Assembly: GCA_958348225.1 (NCBI GenBank)
Contig: CATVYG010000003.1
Coordinates: 1 to 64,000 of the forward strand
Direction: 5' to 3'
Length of the DNA: 64,000 nt
DNA from: an uncultured Collinsella sp.
Lineage (GTDB): Bacteria; Actinomycetota; Coriobacteriia; Coriobacteriales; Coriobacteriaceae
Below the pieces are notes generated by a model. It was not told where the DNA came from. It ran no database searches and saw nothing but the letters and a program-made list of their open reading frames with translations. Each line of letters starts with the position of its first letter. The stretch's first letter is position 1. Shown piece after piece: positions 24,068 to 32,702 of this stretch. The position numbers and the translations under genes are program-made.

Positions 24068-27067
24068 ATGAGCGACATCATGAGGCCGATCCCGTTTTCG
24101 CAGCTGATGAACTGGATCATCGAGGAGCACAAGACTCAGGACGCCATCTTTGGCGTGCGTAAGATGGTCACGACCAATCAGGAGGGCGCGCTTCCCATTT
24201 TTGACGAGCGCATCGAGACTCCGTTTGGCCCGGCCGCCGGCCCCAATACGCAGCTTGCCCAGAACATCGTGGCATCCTACGTGGCCGGTTCCCGCTTCTT
24301 TGAGCTCAAGACCGTCCAGGTTATGGACGGCGAGGAGCTCTCCAAGTGTGTGAACAAGCCCTGCATTGTGGCGCAGGACGAGTGCTACAACTGCGAGTGG
24401 TCGACCGAGCTCGAGGTTCCGCAGGCCTTTGCCGAGTACGTGAAGGCATGGTTTGCCTGCCACCTGATCGCTCGCGAGTACGGCCTGGGCAGCCCGGACG
24501 GTTTTGTCTTTAACATGTCGGTGGGCTATGACCTGGAGGGCATCAAGAGTCCCAAGGTCGATGCCTACATCGAGGGCATGAAGGACGCCAGCGGCTCCGA
24601 CGTCTGGAACGAGTGCCGCACGTGGGCGCTCGCCAACCTGGACAAGTTTGAGCATGTCGATGCCGCGTTTGTCGAGTCCATCCCGGCGCGCGTCTCCAAC
24701 TCCATTACCGAGTCAACGCTGCATGGCTGCCCGCCGGCGGAGATCGAGCGCATCGCGACCTATCTGATTACCGAGAAGGGCCTTAACACCTACATCAAGT
24801 GCAACCCCACGCTGCTGGGCTATGAGTTTGCCCGCCAGCGTCTGAACGAGCTGGGCTTTGACTACATCGTCTTCGACGATACGCACTTCCGCGAGGACCT
24901 GCAGTGGTCCGACGCCGTGCCCATGTTCGAGCGCCTGATTGCCCTGTGTGCCGAGCGCGGCCTGGAGTTTGGCGTCAAGCTGACCAACACGTTCCCCGTC
25001 GACGTGACGAGGAACGAGCTGCCCTCCACCGAGATGTACATGTCCGGCCGTTCGCTGTTCTCGCTGACCATCGAGGCTGCTCGCCGCATTACCGAGCAGT
25101 TCGATGGCAAGCTGCGCATCAGCTACTCCGGCGGCGCCACGGTCTACAACATCCGCGCCCTGTATGACGCCGGCATTTGGCCCGTCACCCTGGCGACCGA
25201 CGTGCTCAAGCCCGGCGGTTACGAGCGCTTTGGCCAGATGGCCGGCGAGTTTGCCGACCTGGACGGCAAGCCGTTCGCGGGCGTCTCTCTCGAGGCCGTG
25301 ACTGCGATCCAGACCGACTCGCTCACCAACCCGCTCTACAAGAAGCCGCTGCGCCCGCTGCCCGATCGCAAAGTCGCCGGCAAGAGCCCGCTTTCCGACT
25401 GCTTTACCACGCCGTGCCGCACGAGCTGCCCCATCCAGCAGGACATTCCTGCCTATCTGGCGGCTGTTGACGAGGGCCGCTACGAGGACGCGCTCAACAT
25501 CATCATCGAGCGCAACGCCCTACCGTTCATTACCGGCACCATCTGCCCGCATCCGTGCGGTCGTGCCTGCGAGCGTGCGTTCTACGAGCCCGAGGGCGCC
25601 CAGATCCGCGCCAGCAAGCTCAAGGCCGCCCGCGAGGCCATGACCGCCGTGCTGCCCAAGCTGCGCGCCCAGGCCATCGCCAACGACGGTGAGCGCAACG
25701 TTGCCGTTATCGGCGGCGGCCCGGCCGGCCTGGCGACGGCGTTCTTCCTGACGCGTGCCGGCGTGCCCGTCACCATCTTTGAGGCCCGCGATTCGCTCGG
25801 CGGCGTGGTCCGTCACGTCATCCCCGAGTTCCGCATTGCGAGCGATGATATCTCCCACGACGCCGAGCTCTGCCTGGCCTTTGGTGCCAAGGTACAGCTC
25901 AACGCCCGCGTGGATTCCATTGACGAGCTCAAGGCTCAGGGCTTCACCGACGTAGTCGTGGCCACCGGTGCTTGGATGCCCGGCTCTGCGGGCTTGGGCG
26001 AGGGTGCCGAGCTCGACGTGCTGGAGTTCCTCGAGGCCGCCAAGAAGGGCGAGAAACTCGAGCTGGGCGAGGACGTCGTGGTCATTGGCGCTGGCAACAC
26101 CGCCATGGACGCGGCGCGCGTGGCCAAGCGCCTGGCTGGCGTAAAGAACGTGCGTCTGGTGTATCGCCGCACCAAGAAGCAGATGCCCGCCGACGAGGAA
26201 GAGCTCGATCTTGCTCTTGCCGACGGCGTTGAGTTCTGCGAGCTGCTGGCGCCCAAGGCGCTCAACGGCGCCGTGCTGACCTGCGACGTTATGGAGCTTG
26301 GCGAGCCGGATGCAAGCGGCCGTCGCAGCCCCGTTGCCACGGGTGAGACCGTTGAGCTTCCCGCCACCACGGTGATCTGCGCCGTGGGCGAGGGCATCGA
26401 TGCCAGCCTGTACGATGCCGCGGGCGTCGAACACGACCGTCGCGGCCGCCTTGCCGCCACCTCCACCGGCGTCGAGGGCGTCTGGGCTGCGGGCGACTGC
26501 CGTCGCGGTCCTGCCACCGTGGTCGAGGCTATTGCCGACGCCGCCGAGGTCGCCCGTGCCATCGCCGGCGTGGACTTTAACAAGTACGCCGACTGCAACG
26601 AGCAGACCGGCCGCGAGGATACCTGCTACGAGCGCAAGGGGTCGCTGTGCCGCGACAAGCGCAACTGCACCAAGACTCGTTGCCTGGGCTGCGGCTCGGT
26701 GTGCGAGGTCTGCTGCGACGTGTGCCCCAACCGCGCCAACGTTGCCATTAAGGTGCCGGGCCTGGCCAAGCATCAGGTCGTTCACGTCGACGGCATGTGC
26801 AACGAGTGCGGCAACTGCGCCGTGTTCTGCCCCTACCAGGAGGGTCGTCCCTACAAGGACAAGCTCACCCTGTTCTGGAGCGAGGAGGACATGGAGAACT
26901 CCGAGAACGAGGGCTTCCTGGCCGTGGGCGAGGACCACTTTAAGGTCCGCGTCGCCGGCACGGTCCGCACCGTCTCGGTCGATGCCGTCAACACCGGTCT
27001 TCCCGAGGCCGTCCGCTTGACCATCAGGGCTGTGCGCGACAACTATTCGTATCTTCTTAAGAAATAG
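24068..27067 (+). CDS. ygfK: YgfK-type FAD/NAD(P) and Fe-S oxidoreductase (putative selenate reductase subunit)
   Basis: 999 aa. The N-terminal dihydroorotate/dihydropyrimidine-dehydrogenase-like barrel (about 1-430), glutamate-synthase-small-subunit-like region with CRTSCPIQQDIPAYL, an FAD fold (VIGGGPAGLATAFFL, about 547-561), an NAD(P) fold (VIGAGNTAMDAARV, about 672-685), and a C-terminal pair of [4Fe-4S] motifs (CLGCGSVCEVCCDVCP, CNECGNCAVFCP). Likely moves electrons between NAD(P)H, ferredoxin and a purine-ring substrate or partner dehydrogenase. ATG 24068 follows GAGAGGAG. It is followed at 11 bases by a polyferredoxin, a natural electron partner. Confidence 0.92.
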   Translation: MSDIMRPIPFSQLMNWIIEEHKTQDAIFGVRKMVTTNQEGALPIFDERIETPFGPAAGPNTQLAQNIVASYVAGSRFFELKTVQVMDGEELSKCVNKPCIVAQDECYNCEWSTELEVPQAFAEYVKAWFACHLIAREYGLGSPDGFVFNMSVGYDLEGIKSPKVDAYIEGMKDASGSDVWNECRTWALANLDKFEHVDAAFVESIPARVSNSITESTLHGCPPAEIERIATYLITEKGLNTYIKCNPTLLGYEFARQRLNELGFDYIVFDDTHFREDLQWSDAVPMFERLIALCAERGLEFGVKLTNTFPVDVTRNELPSTEMYMSGRSLFSLTIEAARRITEQFDGKLRISYSGGATVYNIRALYDAGIWPVTLATDVLKPGGYERFGQMAGEFADLDGKPFAGVSLEAVTAIQTDSLTNPLYKKPLRPLPDRKVAGKSPLSDCFTTPCRTSCPIQQDIPAYLAAVDEGRYEDALNIIIERNALPFITGTICPHPCGRACERAFYEPEGAQIRASKLKAAREAMTAVLPKLRAQAIANDGERNVAVIGGGPAGLATAFFLTRAGVPVTIFEARDSLGGVVRHVIPEFRIASDDISHDAELCLAFGAKVQLNARVDSIDELKAQGFTDVVVATGAWMPGSAGLGEGAELDVLEFLEAAKKGEKLELGEDVVVIGAGNTAMDAARVAKRLAGVKNVRLVYRRTKKQMPADEEELDLALADGVEFCELLAPKALNGAVLTCDVMELGEPDASGRRSPVATGETVELPATTVICAVGEGIDASLYDAAGVEHDRRGRLAATSTGVEGVWAAGDCRRGPATVVEAIADAAEVARAIAGVDFNKYADCNEQTGREDTCYERKGSLCRDKRNCTKTRCLGCGSVCEVCCDVCPNRANVAIKVPGLAKHQVVHVDGMCNECGNCAVFCPYQEGRPYKDKLTLFWSEEDMENSENEGFLAVGEDHFKVRVAGTVRTVSVDAVNTGLPEAVRLTIRAVRDNYSYLLKK

Positions 27068-27078
27068 GCGAGTCTCTT

Positions 27079-27558
27079 ATGGCCAAATCCATTCAACATA
27101 ACGTGGCCTACGTTGCCTGCGGAAGCGGTTGCACCTCCGCAGGCGGCGACGCCCGCTGCGGCGAAGGCTGCATTGGCTGTGGCGCCTGTGTCACGGCCTG
27201 CCCCCACGGCGCCATTGCGCTGGTCGATGGCATCGCCCGCGTGGATCGCTCAAAGTGCACGGGCTGTGGTCTGTGCGGCATGGCGTGCCCGCAGCGCGTG
27301 ATTGCCTTCGTTCCCGGCTACCAGAACATTCTGGTGCGCTGCAACAACACCGATAAGGGCGCCATTGCGCGCAAGATTTGCGACACGAGCTGCATCGGTT
27401 GCGGCATGTGCGCTAAAAAGTGCCCTGCCGGCGCTATCCGCATCGAGGACAACTGCGCCCATATCGATGGCGCGGATTGCCTGTCGTGCGGCATGTGCGC
27501 CGTTGTCTGCCCGCATGGCGCCATCCACGACCGCACCGGCATCGCCGCCGGCGTGTAG
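27079..27558 (+). CDS. Polyferredoxin with four [4Fe-4S] motifs (RnfB C-terminus-like)
   Basis: 159 aa. Four CxxCxxCxxxC motifs are readable: CIGCGACVTACP, CTGCGLCGMACP, CIGCGMCAKKCP and CLSCGMCAVVCP, giving two ferredoxin modules. An extra Cys-rich N-terminus (CGSGCTSAGGDARCGEGC) resembles the RnfB linker, but there is no membrane anchor. Sits between ygfK and xdhD with 11-12 base gaps, so it probably carries electrons between them, taking the place of the FAD subunit found in other xanthine dehydrogenases. A full Rnf complex is not in this window. Confidence 0.9.
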   Translation: MAKSIQHNVAYVACGSGCTSAGGDARCGEGCIGCGACVTACPHGAIALVDGIARVDRSKCTGCGLCGMACPQRVIAFVPGYQNILVRCNNTDKGAIARKICDTSCIGCGMCAKKCPAGAIRIEDNCAHIDGADCLSCGMCAVVCPHGAIHDRTGIAAGV

Positions 27559-27570
27559 AGGGGAATCACC

Positions 27571-30348
27571 ATGGCACAGGAATTCACTTTTACCGTTAAC
27601 GGCGTCGAGCGCACGACGACCCAAAACAAGCCGCTGCTGCGCTACCTGCGCGACGACCTGCATATCCATTCCGCCAAGGACGGCTGCTCCGAGGGCGCCT
27701 GCGGTACCTGCACCATCCATGTGGACGGTGCGGCTGTCAAGGCGTGCGTACTGACCACCGCCCTTGCCGCCGGCCGCAACATCGTGACCGTCGAGGGCCT
27801 GCCCAAGGACGTGCGTGAGGCCTTTGTGTACGCCTTTGGCGCCGTGGGCGCCGTGCAGTGCGGTTTTTGCATCCCCGGCATGGTCATGGCGGGTGCGGCG
27901 CTCATCGCCGAGGATCCCGAGCCCACCGAGGAGCAGATCAAGTACGCCATTCGCGGTAACGTCTGCCGCTGCACCGGCTACAAGAAGATCATCGAGGGCA
28001 TTTCGCTGGCAGCTGCGGTGCTCCGCGGCGAAAAGCAGATTGACGAGGACTTGGAGCGCGGCGACGACTACGGCGTGGGCAAGCGCGCCTTCCGTATTGA
28101 CGTGCGCAAGAAGGTGCTCGGTGAGGGCAAGTATCCCGACGACATCGACGAGCTCGATCAGCCGGGCCTGACCTATGCCAGCGCCGTGCGCTCCAAGTAC
28201 CCGCGCGCCCGTGTGCTCTCCATCGATACCTCCAAAGCCGAGGCCCTGCCCGGCGTGGTGGGCATCCTGCGCGCCGAGGACGTGCCGGTCAACCAGGTCG
28301 GCCACCTTATCCAGGACTGGGACGTCATGATCGCCCAGGGCGATATCACCCGCTGCGTGGGCGATGTCATTGTGCTGGTGGTTGCCGAGGACGAGGCGAC
28401 GCTCGAGAAGGCCAAGAAGCTCGTAAAGATTGATTACGAGCCGCTGGAGCCCGTGCGTAACATTGTCGAGGCCAGGGCTGCCGACGCCCCGCGCCTGCAC
28501 GACAGCTTCTTTGCCTTTGGCAACACAGTGGAGCTCAAGGACAACGTGTGCCAGAGCCGTCACGTGACGCGCGGCGACGCCGCCAAGGCGCTGGCGGAGA
28601 GCGCATTCACCGTGACGCAGCGCTTTACCACGCCCTTTACCGAGCATGCCTTCTTGGAGCCCGAGTGCGCCGTCGCTTTTCCGTACAAGAACGGCGTCAA
28701 GGTGCAGTCGACCGACCAGGGCGCCTACGATACGCGCAAAGAGTGCGCCCACATGTTTGGCTGGGACAATGAGCCCGAGCGTGTGGTCGTCGAGACCATG
28801 CTCGTGGGTGGCGGCTTTGGCGGCAAGGAGGACGTGTCCATCCAGCACCTGGCCGCGCTTGCCGCATATAAGTTCCAGCGTCCTGTGAAGTGCAAGCTCA
28901 CGCGTGCCGAGTCGCTCGCGTTCCATCCCAAGCGCCACGCCATGGACGGCACCTTTACGCTGGGTTGCGACGCCGAGGGCAACTTTACCGGCCTGGATTG
29001 CGAGATCAACTTTGATACCGGCGCCTACGCGTCGCTGTGCGGCCCGGTGCTCGAGCGCGCCTGCACGCATGCCGTCGGCCCCTACAAGTACCAGAACACC
29101 GACATTCGCGGCTTTGGCTACTACACCAACAACCCGCCCGCCGGTGCGTACCGAGGCTTTGGCGTTTGCCAGTCCGAGTTTGCGCTCGAGAGCCTGATCG
29201 ACCTGCTGGCAGAGAAGGTCGGCCTGGATCCGTGGGAGATCCGCTACCGTAATGCCATCGAGCCGGGCGAGGTTTTGCCCAACGGCCAGATTGCCGACTG
29301 CTCCACGGCACTTAAGGAGACGCTGCTCGAGGTCAAGGATGCCTACTACGCGCATCCCGGACATGCCGGCATTGCCTGCGCCATGAAGAACGCCGGCGTG
29401 GGCGTGGGCCTGCCCGATGCCGGCCGCTGCAAGATCCGCGTCGAGAACGGCGTGGCCGTGGTCTATGCCGCTACGTCCGACATCGGCCAGGGCTGCAACA
29501 CCGTCTTTTTGCAGGACGTTGCCGAGGCATGCGGCCTGCCGCTTCGCTGCATCGCCAACGGCGAGTGCTCCACCGAGAACGCTCCCGACTCCGGCACCAC
29601 GTCTGGCTCGCGTCAGACGGTCGTGACCGGTGAGGCCGTGCGCGGTGCCGCTTTCCTGCTGCGCGATGCCATGGTTGGCATCGAGGCCGGCAAGCCCGCA
29701 CCCGATGCTCCCGTGAGCGCGCATGGTGACGGTGTCAAGATCGAGTACGACGACGGTCGCGCCTATCAGCTGCGCGCACAGGAACTCGTCGCCGGCCAGG
29801 GCATGCATCCCCAGGATCCCGCGACCGCCATCAAGGCGCTCGAGGGATGCGAGTTTGGCTACGTGTATCTGGAGCCGACCGACAAGCTGGGCGCCGACGT
29901 TCCCAACCCCAAGAGCCACATCTGCTACGGCTTTGCCACGCATGTGGTCATTCTGGATGATGACGGCCGCGTGAGCGAGGTCTATGCCGCACACGATTCC
30001 GGCAAGGTGGTCAACCCCATCTCCATCCAGGGTCAGATCGAAGGCGGCGTGCTCATGGGTATGGGCTATGCGCTTACCGAGGACTGGCCGCTCAAGGACT
30101 GCGTGCCCCAGGCAAGGTACGGCACGCTCGGGTTGTTCCGTGCGCCCGAGATTCCGGATATCCATGCCATCTACGTGGAAAAGGACGAGCTGCTGCCCGT
30201 GGCATACGGCGGCAAGGGCATCGGCGAGATTGCCACGATCCCCACGGCGCCCGCCGTACAGAACGCCTACCGCGCGTTCGACGGCAAGCTGCGTCCGGAT
30301 CTGCCCATGGTGGATACCCCGTACAGCCGCGCCCGTCACCGCGGGTAG
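27571..30348 (+). CDS. xdhD: Selenium-dependent xanthine dehydrogenase-type molybdenum hydroxylase, 2Fe-2S/Mo fusion
   Basis: 925 aa. Residues 1-160 form a two-cluster [2Fe-2S] module (Cys39, 44, 47, 59; Cys97, 100, 132, 134 with GNVCRCTGY); the rest is the molybdopterin-binding large subunit with GGGFGGKEDVS (413-423) and a late RAPEIPDIHAIYVEKDELLPVAYGGKGIGE end. This fused plan, without an FAD domain, matches E. coli XdhD and the Se-dependent xanthine dehydrogenase family, whose labile selenium cofactor depends on YqeB/YqeC (both present at 46-48 kb). Expected to oxidise or reduce xanthine/urate-type purines. No in-frame selenocysteine is needed. Confidence 0.92.
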   Translation: MAQEFTFTVNGVERTTTQNKPLLRYLRDDLHIHSAKDGCSEGACGTCTIHVDGAAVKACVLTTALAAGRNIVTVEGLPKDVREAFVYAFGAVGAVQCGFCIPGMVMAGAALIAEDPEPTEEQIKYAIRGNVCRCTGYKKIIEGISLAAAVLRGEKQIDEDLERGDDYGVGKRAFRIDVRKKVLGEGKYPDDIDELDQPGLTYASAVRSKYPRARVLSIDTSKAEALPGVVGILRAEDVPVNQVGHLIQDWDVMIAQGDITRCVGDVIVLVVAEDEATLEKAKKLVKIDYEPLEPVRNIVEARAADAPRLHDSFFAFGNTVELKDNVCQSRHVTRGDAAKALAESAFTVTQRFTTPFTEHAFLEPECAVAFPYKNGVKVQSTDQGAYDTRKECAHMFGWDNEPERVVVETMLVGGGFGGKEDVSIQHLAALAAYKFQRPVKCKLTRAESLAFHPKRHAMDGTFTLGCDAEGNFTGLDCEINFDTGAYASLCGPVLERACTHAVGPYKYQNTDIRGFGYYTNNPPAGAYRGFGVCQSEFALESLIDLLAEKVGLDPWEIRYRNAIEPGEVLPNGQIADCSTALKETLLEVKDAYYAHPGHAGIACAMKNAGVGVGLPDAGRCKIRVENGVAVVYAATSDIGQGCNTVFLQDVAEACGLPLRCIANGECSTENAPDSGTTSGSRQTVVTGEAVRGAAFLLRDAMVGIEAGKPAPDAPVSAHGDGVKIEYDDGRAYQLRAQELVAGQGMHPQDPATAIKALEGCEFGYVYLEPTDKLGADVPNPKSHICYGFATHVVILDDDGRVSEVYAAHDSGKVVNPISIQGQIEGGVLMGMGYALTEDWPLKDCVPQARYGTLGLFRAPEIPDIHAIYVEKDELLPVAYGGKGIGEIATIPTAPAVQNAYRAFDGKLRPDLPMVDTPYSRARHRG

Positions 30349-30417
30349 TGTAGGGCGCGGGCGGCCATTGCTGATGGGCCGTTCGCGCTCAGCATCAACC
30401 ACATACGCTGTGCCTTT

Positions 30418-30449
30418 GGCCCCAGCTCCATCGCGAGCCGGGGCCTTTT
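30418..30449 (+). terminator. Terminator of the permease-xdhD block
   Basis: GGCCCC-A-GCTC pairs with GAGC-C-GGGGCC around a short loop and is followed by TTTT. The rest of the 448-base gap to the ATPase gene holds a repeat array and a palindromic promoter. Confidence 0.8.
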
Positions 30450-30472
30450 GTTATGCCGCGCCTGCTGCTAGT

Positions 30473-30687
30473 GGAAAGCGCATCCCATTTCTTGGCTTCG
30501 GAATGGGATGCGCTTTCCGGAACAGCCCTCAACCGGAAACCGTTTTCCGGTAGAAGCTTCAGCGGAAAGTGCATCCCAGAATTCAGGCTCAGAACGGGAC
30601 GCGCTTTTCGGATGGCATGTTTGGCGGAAACTACGGCCCAGTTTTTGGCTCCAGAACGGGATACATTTTCCGGAACGGTCCACGTGC
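30473..30687. repeat. 62-bp palindromic tandem repeat, array 1 (four units, one shortened)
   Basis: Units start at 30473, 30535, 30564 and 30626. Full units are exactly 62 bases: a hairpin (17-bp arms in unit 1, GGAAAGCGCATCCCATT with its exact complement, 12-base loop) and a 16-base linker. The unit at 30535 is only 29 bases and looks like a 33-base internal deletion. Later units keep GGAAA...CCC and CGGGAYRCRYTTTC but lose perfect pairing. The same 62-bp unit recurs after the ATPase gene (32209-32520). Confidence 0.9.
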
Positions 30688-30726
30688 GGTGGTGTACCGC
30701 CCCTTTCGTGTGCGCCGCTTGTCGAA

Positions 30727-30782
30727 TTACGTTATAGCTAGCTATATTATAGGAAGGTATAATATAGCTAGCTATAACGTAA
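30727..30782. promoter_or_regulatory. Perfect 25-bp inverted repeat promoter/operator of the ATPase gene
   Basis: The arms at 30727-30751 and 30758-30782 are exact reverse complements around GGAAGG. Each arm contains the self-palindrome TATAGCTAGCTATA. The right arm starts with a consensus -10 TATAAT (30758-30763), mirrored on the other strand by ATTATA. The AT-rich block contrasts sharply with the GC-rich surroundings. AAAGGAAGG and the ATPase ATG follow within 15 bases, so it is both promoter and probable autoregulatory site, or a long 5' hairpin. Confidence 0.85.
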
Positions 30783-30796
30783 AGGAAGGATGGTCT

Positions 30797-32188
30797 ATGT
30801 TTGTCGGAAGAACAGCGGAAATGTCCGAGCTCAATCGACTGTATGGCACGGACTCCTTTGAGATGCCTGTGATTTACGGCCGCCGTCGTGTGGGTAAAAC
30901 GCGCCTTATCACAGAGTTCATCCAAGGCAAGAAGGCTATTTACTTTCAAGCTCGTCGTACCAATGCGGAGGCAAACCTGCACGGCTTTAGCCAGGCGATA
31001 CTTGCAGGCTCGGTTGGTGCTGCAGGCGTGTCGTTTCGTAGTTTTGACGAGGCGTTCGATGCATTGGTCACCATGGCTCGAACGGAGCGTTTGATTGTCG
31101 TGATTGACGAGTATCCCTATCTCGCCCAATCGAATCCCGAGATCAGCTCGTTGCTGCAAGACAAGATCGACCACTTATACAAAGAGACCAGGCTAATGCT
31201 GATCCTATGCGGCTCGTCTCTTTCGTTTATGGAGGAACAGGTGTTGGGCTACGAGAGCCCACTATACGGTAGGCGTACGGCCCAGTTTAAGATCATGCCG
31301 CTCGATTTTACGACGACCCTCGGGTTGTGGCAGAGCATGGGTCGCGAAGACGCTGCAGTTTGCTATGGCATGACAGGTGGCATTCCTGCATATATCGAGA
31401 AAGTCGATCCTGCCGCACCGCTCAAGGACAACATCAAACGTCTTTTTCTTACTCCTACGGGCTATCTCTTTGAGGAGCCGAGTAACCTGCTATTGCAAGA
31501 GTGCCGCAATCCCGAACAATATGATGCGATCGTACAGGCAATTGCCCAGGGACGCTCGAAGAACTCGGAGATTGCGAGCTCTACGGGAATCCCTGCGAGC
31601 AACGTAAAGAGCTATGTGGATAAGCTGGCGTCGCTTGGGATTGTCGAGCGCGAGCTGCCCCTAAACGAGACGAGCAATAAGCGAGCCGTGTATCTGCTGA
31701 GCGATCAGATGTTTAGGTTCTGGTACAAGTTTGTTCCGCAGAACATCGGGCTGATTCAAAACGATATGGCCGCGATGGCGTATAAGCGCATTGAGCCGCA
31801 TCTGTCCGACTATATGGGCGCGGTTTTTGAGCTTATCTGCCGGCAGTACGTGTACGAACTTGCGCGCGCGGGCGAGCTCGATGTGATTCCGGCAACGGTG
31901 GGCCGTTGGTGGGGAACGGACAATCGGACGCGTACGCAGGAAGAGATCGATTTGATTGTCGACGACGGAGAGGGCGCGGCGCTCTTTGCGGAGTGCAAAT
32001 GGCGTAACGAACCGGTAGGCGAGGATGTTCTGGAAAAGCTCGTGTACCGAAGCGAGCTCTTTAGGCGGCAGCATAAAAGCTACGTGATCTTCTCGAAGCG
32101 TGGCTTTACGCAAAGATGTCAGGAAGCTGCGGCGAGCAGGGGAGATGCCAAGCTGATTTCGTTTGCCGAGATGTGCGAGCGGAGATAA
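30797..32188 (+). CDS. AAA-type ATPase with winged helix and DUF234/PD-(D/E)XK-like C-terminus
   Basis: 463 aa. Walker A GRRRVGKT (28-35), Walker B LIVVIDEYPYLA (99-110), a sensor-like CGSS (138-141), a winged-helix region (about 245-290; TGIPASNVKSYVDKLASLGIV), and a C-terminal EEIDLIVDD...FAECKW (Glu383, Asp385, Glu399, Lys401) fitting the acidic-pair/E-x-K pattern of restriction-like nucleases. This is the archaeal-ATPase/DUF234 family, common, mobile and of unknown function. ATG 30797 follows AAAGGAAGG. It is bracketed by arrays of a 62-bp palindromic repeat and driven by a perfect palindrome; codon use is less GC-biased than in neighbours, which suggests transfer. Confidence 0.88.
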   Translation: MFVGRTAEMSELNRLYGTDSFEMPVIYGRRRVGKTRLITEFIQGKKAIYFQARRTNAEANLHGFSQAILAGSVGAAGVSFRSFDEAFDALVTMARTERLIVVIDEYPYLAQSNPEISSLLQDKIDHLYKETRLMLILCGSSLSFMEEQVLGYESPLYGRRTAQFKIMPLDFTTTLGLWQSMGREDAAVCYGMTGGIPAYIEKVDPAAPLKDNIKRLFLTPTGYLFEEPSNLLLQECRNPEQYDAIVQAIAQGRSKNSEIASSTGIPASNVKSYVDKLASLGIVERELPLNETSNKRAVYLLSDQMFRFWYKFVPQNIGLIQNDMAAMAYKRIEPHLSDYMGAVFELICRQYVYELARAGELDVIPATVGRWWGTDNRTRTQEEIDLIVDDGEGAALFAECKWRNEPVGEDVLEKLVYRSELFRRQHKSYVIFSKRGFTQRCQEAAASRGDAKLISFAEMCERR

Positions 32189-32208
32189 CCAAGCGCGCTC
32201 TGATGTGA

Positions 32209-32520
32209 TGCTCGGAATGGGATGCGCTTTCCTTTTGCAACCCTTGGCGGAAAGCGTGTCCCAGATTTCGGCTTCAGAATGGGATGCCGTTTCCGGATCG
32301 GCCCTCAGGCGGAAACTACGACCCGGAATTTGGCTCCAAAACGGGATACGCTTTCCCGGTGGCATCTCTAGCGGAAACTGCATCCAGGAATGAGCTCTCG
32401 GAACGGGACACGCTTTCCCATCGGGGCTTCAAACGGAAACCGTGTTCCGGAATTGAGCCTCAGGGTGGGACGCATTTTCCGGTAGAGGCCTGGGACGGAA
32501 GGCGTGTCCCAGAATCCGGC
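32209..32520. repeat. 62-bp palindromic tandem repeat, array 2 (four full units and two halves)
   Basis: A right half-unit (32209-32248), then full units starting at 32249, 32311, 32373 and 32435, exactly 62 bases apart, and a left half-unit from 32497. Same orientation as array 1. Stems: GGAAAGCGTGTCCCA-type left arms and CGGGACACGCTTTCC-type right arms; the 16-base linkers vary but keep GG..GGC. The first half-unit starts 20 bases after the ATPase stop, as if the gene had been placed inside a longer array. Confidence 0.9.
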
Positions 32521-32580
32521 TAATCCGATGGCCAGGTGGTTGAGCGAGCGGGCTCCGGGGCTCCATTACTGAAAATTCAT

Positions 32581-32702
32581 TTGTTAAACCTGGCAACCGT
32601 AGGTAGAATAAAGTCGACGGCAGCCCAAGGGTGATAGCTGGGCAGCGCCGTTACTTAGTTCAAGGGGTCAATGCCTTAACGGCGTCGACCCCTCTTCTTT
32701 TG
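32581..32702 (+). ncRNA. Predicted small antisense RNA (type I antitoxin) with its promoter and terminator
   Basis: The promoter is TTGTTA (32581-32586), exactly 17 bases, TAGAAT (32604-32609). Transcription from about 32616 would end at a hairpin GGGGTC-AAT-GCC/GGC-GTC-GACCCC (32664-32692) followed by TCTTCTTTT, giving an RNA of about 85 bases. It overlaps the last 27 bases of the convergent 41-aa membrane peptide gene and its 3' untranslated region, the layout of Fst/RNAII and TxpA/RatA type I toxin-antitoxin pairs. No + strand protein is evident. Confidence 0.6.

Noticed and set aside
27571..30348. In-frame UGA selenocysteine in XdhD
   Set aside because: The frame is continuous without TGA. 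Selenium in this enzyme type is a labile cofactor ligand, matching the presence of yqeB and yqeC.
27250..30402. 1050-codon antisense frame opposite xdhD
   Set aside because: Same cause: GC3-rich coding DNA keeps a complementary frame open. It has no motif or ribosome-binding site.
30473..32520. CRISPR array
   Set aside because: The repeats are 62-bp hairpin units whose variable parts are only 12 and 16 bases, and the repeated parts themselves diverge. There is no identical direct repeat with unique 30-base spacers and no cas gene.
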